A stretch of DNA of 64,000 nucleotides, taken from Branchiostoma floridae (Eukaryota > Chordata > Leptocardii > Amphioxiformes > Branchiostomatidae). The notes beneath the pieces are model-generated. The model searched no databases and was not told the DNA's origin. It saw only the letters and a program-made list of their open reading frames with translations. How positions within the stretch are numbered: position 1 is the stretch's first letter; the number at the start of each line of letters is the position of its first letter. Made by a program: the position numbers and the translations under genes. Below, in pieces: positions 49,337 to 59,576 of this stretch. The stretch spans positions 13,793,533 to 13,857,532 of the forward strand of contig NC_049997.1 of the NCBI RefSeq assembly GCF_000003815.2. The letters are read 5' to 3'.

Positions 49337-52300
49337 GTACACATCATCATTTTTGTCTATTGTTGCAGACATGCAACTGACACGTATTGTTTTTTACAAT
49401 GTCTTGCTTATCTTAGTTTACTATGATCAACCAGAAAAAAGGAAAGTTAGAAATTAAAGCAGATCACACAAAGCTACTCTTACTAGTGAAATGTAGACAT
49501 AGTCTTAGGGTTATAACAGTAGTTCTCCTTTATCCGTGAGGTAACCTATTTTCCCAAAACCAAGAACATTAGTTTCAATATTTGCAAAATATTGCAAAAG
49601 TTGAAAACACCGTCAGTCAACATGATAGCCCTAAATACTCTGGTTTTAATAGCAACGGATATAGGTTACCCCGCAGATAAAGGTGAACTAGCGCTAATAC
49701 CACATTATCAGGAAGAATTCTGTTGTGTGTTCCATTTACCTAATTGAATTGTTAGTAAAAAACAAATGAATCGTTAATGATCTGTGTGCTGTTTTGTTAT
49801 GAAGGAACTATTGCTGAAAGATGAAGAGTGTGAGAAGTTGTCTCGTGTCCGGGACCAAATCGGCCAGGAGCTGGAAGAGTTGACAGCCAGCTTGTTTGAG
49901 GTAGGAACATTTTGTCCTGTGTTGGAGGAAAACTAGATATAATGTAGCTTTCATAAAGGTCATCGCATTTTCACATCTGTATCTGTAAAGCCAGTATAAC
50001 TGTCCTTGGCTTTGGCACAACACAACAGCTTCACAGGCACACAGAGCGGCAACAGCTGGTTACATGTATTGTACATTGTGTCTCACACTGAACAACCTGT
50101 CACATGGAACCTTTGCACATTTGCCAGCTAGCATTGTTTGAAGTGAGGATGCCCTACTGTATTGGATGGCAATGAATTTCACTCTGCAATATTTCTAAGA
50201 AAAACAAATTTCATTGTTAAATTGGTAAGATATACATGTATGTTAATCATGCTCATCATTGTTAAACAGGAGGCCCATAACATGGTTAGGGAAGCCAATG
50301 TGGCACGGGCATCTGCAGAAAAAAGACTGAAGGAAGCCAACAGTAAGGTAAGAAAAACATGTGCCAATGCTACTCATCCACATTAAATAACTGTCCCAGC
50401 ATGGTTTGGTCTACATTTGTGTACTGAAGTGAAGGTCATGGTGACACATTCCCCAAACGATCCTGGCAATTAATCACATCCAGATTGTGTTATGATGGTT
50501 CTGGCCTGTGCGTACTAGTCTGTCTGAGATTGTCTCATTTCATTTCCAAAGGCATACAGTCAAACCTGTCTATAGCGGCCACTCAAGGGACCGGACAAAT
50601 TTGGCCACTATAGACAGGTGGCCTCTGTATAGAGGTGGCAGCTTGTAGATAAAATACCCAAGGGACTGACAAAAAGTGGCCACTATGGATAGGTGGCCCC
50701 TCTGTAGAGGTGGCCCCTAATACAGGTTTGACTGTATTTACCGATAAGGCCACAAATTTTCAACATTGCAATGATTTTACGAAATGTGTTTGTGTCAAAT
50801 TTAGGTTTTTAAGTTTTTAAGGTAGTTATAATTTTATGTAACATATTATGTCCTCTCAGATTGACATGCTTCAGGCTGAGGTGGAGGCCCTGAAGACTCT
50901 GGTCATCACGTCCACTCCCAGCATGCCCAACCACCAGCACCACCCGCAGCTCCAGGCCCCCGCCAAGTCCGGCATCACGGCCGCGCACTTCCAGACTCAC
51001 AAACGCTCCACCAGCTTCGAGCCGCAGACTGCCAAACAGAAACAGGCAGCCGCAGCCGCAGTGGTGCCACCGGAGGGTAGAGAACAGGAGGAGGTTGAGG
51101 TACAGTACACCTATCGGCTGTCACAGGCTTTAGCTAGGATTTTATTATAGGGGTCCAAATTTCTTGGTGAGTCGCATAAGTAATATAGGCTCTACTGTTG
51201 TAGGGGGTCCGGGGGCATCCACTTTCCATGATGCAGAGTTTTAAGATAATTTTAAGTTAAAATGGTGCATTGTAAGTCCTGCTGAGGGGCAAAATTACTG
51301 CCAGAGAGGTCACAGTTGAAGACTGAGACCACAAATGACCTAGTGGCATCCCTGGTCAATCAGAATTTCGTGCTTGTCAGAGGATCTGCTCCCCAGTGTA
51401 AGGGCGGCTAGTACAAATGTACCATTGGCGCATGCCTGGCTAAAAGCCTGGTCTGTCACTCAGAATTTGAAATAAAAGTCTCAAGTACATGTACATGTTA
51501 GTTTTTATCTCACAGTCAGGCAGACTTGCCAATACAATAGTACCCATGAAAATCAATGATTGAACATTACCAGGCCCTAAGTCTACAGGTTTTTTATTGT
51601 TGTTGACTTTGCTGTTCTCCAGCTTGACCCTACCCTACATCAGGAGTTCGTGACGTGGCGGAAGAGTCCAAGTCTAACGAGGGACGTGCCATTTCTCGCC
51701 AGGATATACAGTGAAGACATCCTGCCATGTCTGGAGTTTAAAAATGCAGAGGTGAGGATACCAGAAACCTTCGAGTAATCTAAAATCTTCATGTGAATAA
51801 TAACAGAACAGTAGAATAATCTCATTCACTGTTTGACACATGTGTAGTCTAATATATTGTGGGTAGCTGGAAGGGCACTTGCACTACATAATAGCCTTTG
51901 ACTTAGACAATACACAATACACAATATAGAATCTGTACAATTCATTCAAAATATCGAGGTAAGAAAGTTTAGATGCACGTCATAAACTGAAAATTGTGTG
52001 CGAAAATTTGTAAAGATGGACTGCAATGGTTTCACGTGTGTTTATCTTTTAAGATAATTTTGTTTGTTTGTTTTTTCCAGTTGGCTGCTGCAGTTCAAGA
52101 GGCAGTAGAGAAGAACACATTGTGTATAGAGCCGATAAACGGAGTATCATCATTTCCAAGGTCAGTTTGTTTCTTTAAACCTTTGGTTTTTAATGAGAAG
52201 CTCAAATCAGCCATGGATACATGTAAACGACTTATTAAGTGTTAACAAGAAACTACGATAAAAATATTCGTGATGTATTTTTCATTGTGTGCAGCTGACA

Positions 52301-55300
52301 GTGGCACTGGTACTATGAATCTTAAAATATTCAGTGTACTTTTAAGGTCTCAGTTATTGCAGCAACCTCTACTTATTACTTGTTATAGCTGTTACTTCAA
52401 AGATACCACAATTTTTTTTTCTATTGTCCTGAAATCTAATGGGTACAATGGCTTCACATGTATTTATCTTAAAGTTTATCACTGTTTGTTTGTTTGTTTT
52501 TTCAAGTTGGCTGCTTTCAAGTCCTGAAATCTAAGTGCTGTGATTGTAACGCCAGTTCACCTTTATCCGCAGGTTAATTAACCCATAGATCTATTTCCGT
52601 TGTTTGGAGAAACAAGGTATTTAGGGAAATCAAGTCAACGGACTTTAGTCTCAAATTACAAAATGTGAAATGAAAATATAGCAGTTTGATTCTGGAAATA
52701 TTGTAGTTTGAAATCACCATCAGTTGTTATCCCTAAATACCTTGTTCCATAAAAGAACAGATTGAAGTAGGTTACCCTGTGGATAAAGGGGAACTCGCAT
52801 TAAGTAAGTTTAGAAACTTATCAGAGAAATAAATATGACTTGTGACCCTTTGTGTACCACAGGTTATGTGCTCTAAGTCAGGTGACCAAAGTGTGCAAGT
52901 ATAGACTCAAACTAGAGAACGACGACAAGACATACAACATCTCACAAGCCACCAGGAATAGGGTAAGATGTCTGTCACATAAAATCATAAAGTCCTTTCT
53001 AATGACTCTATGTCAACTATGTACTGTAATGTTGGCACATTGTAGGACCATTGTTACTGTATTCATACTGTAAATAATTAAATGTTTGTGGTGATTTAAT
53101 CTTGGGGCTCTCCATGGAGTTCTTACTGCAACTATGAACGTAAAACACTTAGAATGCCTCAAATGCCTCTCCTGCAAAGTCAAGTCCCCTCAAACAGTAC
53201 CTCAAGATGTGAAAGCATGAAGATTACCATTTGATGATTGTGTAAACATTTTTTATTGTTTCCAACAGATAGCTGCCGTATGTGACTTCATGACGTATAT
53301 CAGATATATCCAGCTTGGATTGGTCAAGTCAGTAGGTATGTACAGTTTGATATTGTATGTTCTAACAGATAAAGTATCCTAATACTTTTGACATTGTGGG
53401 GTTAGTGTATACTTTTGGACGTATACAGCATGAGTATGAAACTCACCTGCCTAGTAGGCCTGCTACTTGACGCGCTTTCCAGCGCCTTGAGTTGTAGAAA
53501 TCATCAGTCAGGTCCACCTGTCCTTAGCCGTTTCGTCCCCTATCCTGAGACAGCCTCTAGGTGGGGGGACAGCAGGGCGAACGTCTTCGCTCTGCCTCTC
53601 TACAACTCTTCTGACTACTTCTCCTTGATTCCCCACTTCGGATCTTTCCTCTTCACCCACAGCCAAAAGCTGCATCGCTCCACTTCTTCAGATAACGCTT
53701 TCACTAACTGCTTGTGACTAATGGAGAGTTCTCTACAGAGGCGTGTGATGGATGTTCCTACGAACCCCCTGCATCCTACTTCTACTGGGTATAACAATGC
53801 CCTCCAACTGTTCTCTACACACTGCTGTACAAGGTCCTGGTATTTGAGCTTCTTCCTCTCAAATGCCAGCTGGACGTTTTCTTCCCAAGGGACGGTTAAC
53901 TCAACTATGATCACTGTTCTCTGTGCTGGTGACCAAAGCACTATGTCCGGGCGCAGAGTTGTTTCGCAGATGGTTCTTGGGAAGACTAAGCGGTTGTCCA
54001 GGTCGACTGACATCTCCCACCCTCCTTTACTCATCAGACCTTCACTTCTCCTTCTGCTGGCTGGAGCTGCTTTCTGCCCTTCCTTGACGAAAGGGATGAA
54101 GGACTGGTTCTGAACTCCATTGCTGCTTGCCTTCTTCCTTCCCTCCTCTAAGGTTGCAGCTAGGATTCTCGGAGCTTGGTTGTGACGCCAGGTGTATCTT
54201 CCCTGTTTTAAAGAGGTAGTGCAGGCAGAAAGGATATGCTTAAGGTTGGCCTTTTTCGCCCCGCACAACTCACAAGATTCCTCCTTTGAATACCATCTGC
54301 TTAGGTTTCTTGGACATGGGAGGATGTCATAGGCTGCCCTTATCAGGAAACTTAGTCTGAGGTCTGGTTTCTCCCACATGTTTTTCCACGTTAGCTTTCT
54401 GTCCACTGTGCTCTCCCAGTTAATCCAGGCTCCCTGCTGGTGTTGACCAACAACCTTTACTTTTCTCTCTTCTTCCATCATTTTCTTCACCTCATCCACT
54501 ACCAGTTGTTTCTTTTCTCGCTGGGTGGCCTTGTCCCATCTCAGGGTTCTTTCACCCCTTTTTCACTCACAATCTGTGTGGTTTGCCCCAACAAACTAGG
54601 GGTGTTGCACAGTACAAGAACAAGAACAAGAACCCCATCCAAGACCACACCTCCCCTGCTGTACAGCTCCTACTATGTCTCTATGCTTGAGCCTGCTGAC
54701 AGCTTGGTCAATCACTTCATCTGGGTTCCACTTTCTCCCTGTTTTCTGCCCTCTGTAAGCTGCTCTAACTGCGTTGTCCTGTGACCACTTCAGCTCTAAA
54801 GCCGTTCGCACTTTCTCCAGCTTGTATTCCTCTGTAATGGAGGTAAGTGGGAGGGTCAGTTTGTTTCTCCCGGCTAATGCAGTCCTAGACAGACATCGTG
54901 GAACACCCAGCCACTTCCTTACAAACGAGTTTGCTTTTCCCTCGACTTGGTCAGCTGTTGAGAGGGGTATGTCATACATCTTCATACTCTCATGTCCCTA
55001 ATAAACGTACCGGGACGTTTATTTTTTTCAGCCTCACAATCCACCCGGTACGTTCTTATTTTGGACGGTACGTTTATTTTTTTTTCTGAAAATTGGGGAT
55101 TTGCTAAGCCAAGACCCTCAAAGATTTGAAGTTTTTGGGGTTTCTGCCCATATTTCCGCGGTATTTTTGCTCAAAATTCCCTATTTTTCGGGCGAAACGG
55201 CGCGGATTTCAATGAGCGTGTACGCGTACGCGGTACTCTTTCGGTGATTTCGGTCGATCTTGCTAGGACGCTACAAAGTAAATGTTGTTCTTGGGGGAAA

Positions 55301-58300
55301 ATAAAACACCACACTGACGTTTTGAAATACAATTTTTACATAAATAACTTTTAGTTTTAACTTAGTAGTAGTTTATAGTCTCTGTTTACATCGTGCGCTT
55401 TCGGCAGCGAGGCGGAAGAGTGATTCATTCACATTCGTTGACATAATAAATGCTGGACGTAAAAATAACAACTATAACATCGTTTCCCTTGTGATATGAG
55501 TTTTGACGCCGCAAATTCTCCAAAACGACAGGAATTCGTCGGTAAAAACAGCAAGTTCATAATCATTTCTAAGCGTCAACCGCCACAACTTTCCTTTGTA
55601 GATGCATGTGCCATTATGCCGAGGTGGTCACGTCGAAATAAAACGTTCTCTAAGTAGGCTTATTTCTTTGACAAAAATCAACCTTAGTCTAGTTTTCACA
55701 TAAGTAACTTTTATTTATTAGATTTTAATCGTTTTTATCCGTAATCACTGTAGTTTATGCAACACATCAGAAATCTTGTTGCGATATTTTACTTTGGTAA
55801 AAGTGGAGTCGTCCACTGACCCCTAGTGACCTTGTTTATCAGCTGCTGCGACGCCATGTTGGAGGAAAACGCAAAGACGGAGATTTCCATTTTTGGCCCG
55901 CGGAATACGAAAATTGGGACAGCTTACATGCATTTCAAGAACCTAAAACATCAGATACATGAACGGACGGTCTATTTGTAAAATCTGCCCATATAGCCTT
56001 CCAGTCTGCACAGAAATGACGATGTAGAGAAGGGTAGAATCGATCGAAGTGCAAAGAGTCTGAGATGAGAAAAAAACGCCACGTGAATTCAACATCACTT
56101 CGCATAAAATCACATAATTTTGTACAATGTTTCCTTTATTCAATGTCTCCTTCATAAAGAGTCCGAGTTGAACCGACATTTTGCTGATGTAGTACAGAAA
56201 AAAAAGTGATCCATTCGTGGATAATTTACTATTTAGCGCAGCGTAACGCGGCCGGCCACGCGCCCGTGACGGCAGTGTTGGCATAGCGGCCGGACTGAAA
56301 ATCGTCTGGCCGCGACCGCATTCGACAGGTGACCGCTATAGACTATTTCTTAATGCTTAGGTCAACGGGAAAAATCCAAGGGACCGACGAAAACGGACCG
56401 CATGGCCAGTTACGTGGCCCCTATACTCAGGTGACCCATAAGGCAGGTTTCACTGCGAATTTTTACCTTTTAAAATTTTTTTTTACCTTTTAAAAAATTG
56501 AGAAAACATCATGATTCGAACAAGATATCTATAGTTCTTCAGCTCATCATTTATAGAACTATCTGATGTGGTTCTTAGGCATAAATGAATAAAAAGACCT
56601 ACCTGATTATCATCTCCTTTTCTTTGGACAGAAGTCATGGAGGTAGCATGGTCACAGTTAAATCAAGGTGGTTAAATACATGTCAATTTGGTTATTTTCC
56701 GGGGGGTATGTTTATTCCGGAGGGTACGTTTATTAGATATTGACGATTTGTCCGGGGGGTATGTTTATTCCGGAGGGTATGTTTATTAGGGACATGAGAG
56801 TAGGCCATTTGAGTCTTGGTAACAGGACACTCTGAAGACACCACACTTTCAGTTTGCCCGGTAGCTCACACTTGTCTATCGCCCTTAGGCCTTCCACTGC
56901 TTGTTTCACCAGCTCTTGTCCTCGCTTGGTGTCAGCTATGTCACATGTGTAGAGCCGTCCCAGGCTTTTTACAGGTTCCTGTTGGATTGTGGGAATGTCT
57001 TGGTTGTTTATTGAGAAAACTCTGTTGCTGATTTTCCCTTTCCTTAATGACAGACTTCTGGATTTACTGGGCTTGAATCTCATCCGCGCCCAATCTGTTA
57101 ACTCTTCTAACCTCTGCAGTACTCGTCTGGTACACGGGGCAGTCCTGAGAATGCTGGTTACATCGTCCATAAAAGCCCTGAGTGGCGGAAGTCTTTGTCC
57201 TGATGGCAGTTTTATTCCACCTGCCACTTGTCTTGCACCTATGAGGAATATTTCAAAACCCAGAACAAAAAGGAGAGGTGAGATGGTGCAGCCCATGGCT
57301 ATTCCCTTTTCCAACTGTTGCCATCCTGTAGTGAACTGTGGTGTGGTTACACTAACTCTGAAGTCCTGGAAGTAGTTCTGAATCATGGTTCTAATGGTCT
57401 CTGGTACCCAGAAGAAGTTCAGTGCATAGTGGATCACGCTGTGCGGTACTGCCCCATATGCATTGGTGAGATCTAACCACACTACGTGCAGGTCCTCCTT
57501 TTGGCGTCTTGCCATCTGTATTTGTTGCCATATTGTGCTTGCGTGTTCGATGCATCCAGGAAAGCCTGGCACCCCTGCCTTCTGGACTTCAGTGTCAATG
57601 TAGTTGTTGGCGAGCAGGTAGGATATCATCCGCTTTGCTAAGATGGAGAAGAACAGCTTTCCCTCTACATTCAAAAGTGATATATTTCGGAACTGTTTGA
57701 TGTCTGTGGAAACTTTCTCCTTTGGGATTAGTACTCCTCCTGCTCTTCTCCAGGCACTAGGGATACACTGTTTCTTCCACGCAACTCTAAATAGCTTCCA
57801 AAGCAGTCTCCCGATCTTTGGGCACTTCTTGTATATCTGATAGGACACACCGTTTGGCCCTGGTGCTGAACCAGCCCTCGCTTTCTTGATAGCCGTCTCC
57901 AACTCGCTCCACCTGGGGAGGGATACATCAAAGGGAATTTCGGGTTCAGTTGGTCTGGGTACGTACCCTGGAGACCCCAACTCTTCATCTCTCTGGGGGT
58001 CACTGTACGTTTCTTTGAGATGCAACTCCAAATCTTCCCTAGAAATCTGGAGAGAGCCTCCTTTCTTTTCCTCAAGCAAGTTTCTGGCGAACTTGTATGG
58101 GTTTTTGAAGAACTGGTTCCTCTCTTTGGCTTTCCTTTTACGCTTCCTTCTGAGTCTCTCGGCTCTCCTAAGGCTTTTCAACTTCACTTTAATCTCTTCC
58201 CATAACTGCTCTAGACCTTCCTTCTCTTCTTGCTTTGCTTTACGCCATCTCTTCCTCAACTGGCGACGTCTGCGGACCAAAGTTGTAATCTCTCTCTCTC

Positions 58301-59576
58301 TGCGACTCGTCTGTTTTTCCCGGGCCTCTTTTCCCTCCTTCTTGTAAGTGCCGAACCTTTCGCTGCAGTAGCTGTATACTAAGTTGCCGAACTGGTTTAG
58401 TTTCCTCTCTACGTCTCCTTTCAGCCCCTGCTCGAGGATCAGATGTAAATCGTCATCTAACTTCTCCCATTCTTCCTTGTTATTCGCCCTTGGCCACTTA
58501 ATCTTCTCTCTCCTCTCTGGGGCTGGTTCTTGTGGACGGGGAGTTGTCCCTGCTACTACTTCCTGCTGCGAGACTGGCTCTACTCTAGGTTCTGGCACTT
58601 CTGGCACTGTCCGGTCTCTGACTTCATCTACTGACACCAGGGGGGTACTACTACTGCCCTGGCTTGGTGCTTCACTGGTGAGGTCTTGGGTTCTGTGGGT
58701 AGACACCTGCCCCATGTCCTCTTCCGTCTGACCAGTTGACACTGTGCGGGTGTGTTGCCTCTTACCCTGGCAGTTCGTTCTCCCCTGATGAATTCGGAGG
58801 CCCCTATAGGTGGTGTCTTTCTTCCATCCGCAGCTGCAAGTCCTCATCACCACTTTTCTCTTGTCGATTGCCGTTTGGAGGCCGCTTCGGACCCTGGTCG
58901 TTTCCGTTCTATCTGTCCCAACAGGTTCATCTTCCATCCCGGCTCTCGCCGAACCAACGGGCTGTTTCTTCCTTTGTCGACTTGTTGTAATATGCTGGGT
59001 GACCGCTTGTTGCAGTCCGACAAGTTGGGCCACGGACCCTTTGTCCCCGGTGCATGTCTCTCCACGCTGTCTCTGGTCTTTCCCAGTCGCCAACTGGTCT
59101 TCCCCAGTCGCCATCCAGTCTTTCCTGGCTGCCAACAAATGTAGTTGAGTCTAAAGGTCCTGGGTTGGAATCCCTAGCAGGTCCCAATGTTTTGTCCTTG
59201 GTAAGGCATACAATTTTTCCTCCACCCAAGTCAAATTGAGTGCCTAGTTTTGTTTAGAAAAACACACCACACATATTTAAAAGAGTAAGGGTCCTTCCCA
59301 GTGTGAATGGATCATACCTTACAGTCTGGTCTTGTACTTACATTACAAAACTGGACCAGGTGTATTATGCCTAAGACAGCTTGCGTACCTGCTATGCTAT
59401 ACAGAAAAAAGAAATTATTATGTTTTGGTATGTAAATGAGGGGAAATTTGGATTTTTTTGCCTTACATATAATTCTGTTTTTTTTGTCTCCAGAGTTGCC
59501 CATGTATTTAGAGATTGTCCGGTTGCGTAAGAAGATGGCACTGGCCAAGCTGGGCTGTCTACAGACGATGGGCTGA
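48998..59576 (+). CDS. RAB3IP: Rabin8/GRAB-type Rab guanine nucleotide exchange factor, 9 coding exons
   Basis: Joining 48998-49336, 49805-49900, 50270-50347, 50860-51099, 51623-51751, 52081-52160, 52863-52962, 53269-53335 and 59494-59576 gives 1212 nt, that is 403 codons plus stop, with matching phases and GT/AG borders. Residues ~100-195 form the Sec2-type coiled coil ([62 protein letters not shown]). In RAB3IP and RAB3IL1 this region binds and activates Rab8 or Rab3-class GTPases in exocytosis and ciliogenesis. The C-terminal part ([38 protein letters not shown]) is also conserved. The N-terminus is acidic and unstructured. Vertebrates have two paralogues; this single gene could be called either. 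The last intron is 6.2 kb and full of transposons. Confidence 0.94.
49514..49700. mobile_element. Foldback MITE, TAACxCTAGTTCACC family, copy 1
   Basis: Ends AGTTCTCCTTTATCCG and CGGATATAGGTTACC...GATAAAGGTGAACTAGCG are inverted copies. Same family as 52547-52801 and 62300-62527. Lies in coding intron 1 of the Rabin8-type gene. Confidence 0.75.
49805..49900 (+). CDS. RAB3IP: Rabin8-type gene, coding exon 2 (residues 114-145)
   Basis: [20 protein letters not shown] and [10 protein letters not shown]; donor GAG|GTAGGA. Confidence 0.95.
50270..50347 (+). CDS. RAB3IP: Rabin8-type gene, coding exon 3 (residues 146-171)
   Basis: [20 protein letters not shown], the central Rab-contact part of the Sec2 coiled coil in the family. 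Donor AAG|GTAAGA. Confidence 0.95.
50367..50810 (+). repeat. Segmental duplication, copy 2 (carries a MITE)
   Basis: Collinear with 47917-48200 except for the insertion at 50555-50736. Lies in coding intron 3 of the Rabin8-type gene. Confidence 0.8.
50555..50736. mobile_element. MITE with TACAGTCAAACCTG termini, TA target duplication
   Basis: Starts TACAGTCAAACCTGTCTATA and ends with the inverse CAGGTTTGACTGTA. Internal GTGGCCRCTATAGACAGGTGG blocks are repeated. The TA at each end and the empty site in the duplicated segment at 48.1 kb define the insertion. A degraded relative appears inside the 1.8-kb element at about 56320-56450. Confidence 0.85.
50860..51099 (+). CDS. RAB3IP: Rabin8-type gene, coding exon 4 (residues 172-251)
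   Basis: [15 protein letters not shown] ends the coiled coil; a His/Pro/Gln-rich linker with KRSTSFEPQ follows. Donor GAG|GTACAG. Confidence 0.93.
51623..51751 (+). CDS. RAB3IP: Rabin8-type gene, coding exon 5 (residues 252-294)
   Basis: [20 protein letters not shown] and [12 protein letters not shown], matching the conserved post-coil region. Donor GAG|GTGAGG. Confidence 0.95.
52081..52160 (+). CDS. RAB3IP: Rabin8-type gene, coding exon 6 (residues 295-321)
   Basis: [20 protein letters not shown]; acceptor TTTTTTCCAG; phase-2 donor CAAG|GTCAGT. Confidence 0.94.
52547..52801. mobile_element. Foldback MITE, TAACxCTAGTTCACC family, copy 2
   Basis: TAACGCCAGTTCACCTTTAT at the left and the inverse GATAAAGGGGAACTCGCATTA at the right. 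Inner arms include CAAGGTATTTAGGG and CCCTAAATACCTTG. Lies in coding intron 6. Confidence 0.8.
52863..52962 (+). CDS. RAB3IP: Rabin8-type gene, coding exon 7 (residues 321-354)
   Basis: [17 protein letters not shown] and NISQATRNR; donor AGG|GTAAGA. Confidence 0.93.
53269..53335 (+). CDS. RAB3IP: Rabin8-type gene, coding exon 8 (residues 355-376)
   Basis: [20 protein letters not shown]; phase-1 donor GTAG|GTATGT. The large transposon-filled intron follows. Confidence 0.95.
53615..54560 (-). pseudogene. R2/NeSL-like ORF, zinc finger and restriction-like endonuclease
   Basis: The finger is [18 protein letters not shown] (C-X2-C-X8-H-X4-C). The endonuclease core RPDIVLW, then [13 protein letters not shown], then [10 protein letters not shown] carries the PD...E.T pattern and a downstream Lys pair. 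This nuclease nicks the target for reverse transcription. The frame is intact here but out of register with the preceding part. Confidence 0.82.
54561..54984 (-). pseudogene. R2/NeSL-like ORF, middle part after the insertion
   Basis: [54 protein letters not shown] and [23 protein letters not shown] match the post-RT region of this LINE clade. Skipping the 1.8-kb element plus one TA joins it in frame to the RT part. A stop near 54596, next to a GTTCTT microsatellite, ends the frame. Confidence 0.8.
54987..56800. mobile_element. 1.8-kb non-autonomous DNA transposon inside the R2-like LINE
   Basis: Inverted ends CTCTCATGTCCCTAATAAAC (left) and its inverse at the right (56781-56800) are flanked by TA on both sides (54985-54986, 56801-56802). 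Subterminal repeats of GTACGTTTATT or GTATGTTTATTCCGGAGGG occur near both ends; CCGGGGGGTATGTTTATTCCG appears twice at the right. A foreign degraded MITE-like piece lies at 56320-56450. No transposase frame is visible. TA duplication suggests Tc1/mariner-type or a related TA-using superfamily. Confidence 0.85.
56803..59138 (-). pseudogene. R2/NeSL-like ORF, N-terminal finger and reverse transcriptase
   Basis: The frame is open from 59138. [18 protein letters not shown] plus a later C forms an N-terminal zinc finger (about residues 100-122). A highly basic coiled region (about 280-350) precedes the RT. RT blocks are [77 protein letters not shown] and the catalytic FMDD. The product then runs into the inserted DNA element at 56802, which supplies ~22 foreign residues and a stop (56733). 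The enzyme would copy element RNA at an endonuclease nick. This copy is truncated by the insertion. Confidence 0.85.
59143..59260 (+). repeat. tRNA-derived SINE, cut at its 5' side by the LINE
   Basis: AGGTCCTGGGTTGGAATCCC (B-box) is followed by TTTTGTCCTTGGTAAGGCAT and TTTTTCCTCCACCCAAGT, the same central block as the SINE at 1030-1245. The A-box half is missing or altered next to the LINE border. Confidence 0.55.
59494..59576 (+). CDS. RAB3IP: Rabin8-type gene, coding exon 9 (residues 377-403)
   Basis: Acceptor [32 protein letters not shown] then TGA at 59574-59576. Ends like vertebrate Rabin8. Confidence 0.95.

Larger units (their letters stand above)
53430..59142 (-). mobile_element. R2/NeSL-like LINE, antisense in the last intron, split by a DNA element
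   Basis: On the minus strand come, in order, a CCHC/CCHH-type N-terminal finger, an RT with FMDD, a thumb-like region, a CCHC finger and a PD-(D/E)XK restriction-like endonuclease. This layout is typical of the R2/NeSL/Hero side of LINEs. The outer limits are approximate. The 5' end abuts a tRNA-like SINE at about 59143. The copy is disrupted by the 54987-56800 insertion and by further frame damage at about 54560-54640. Confidence 0.85.

Noticed and set aside
57886..58347. Plus-strand frames opposite the R2-like LINE, for example 153 codons
   Set aside because: They are antisense shadows of the basic coiled region and RT on the minus strand.
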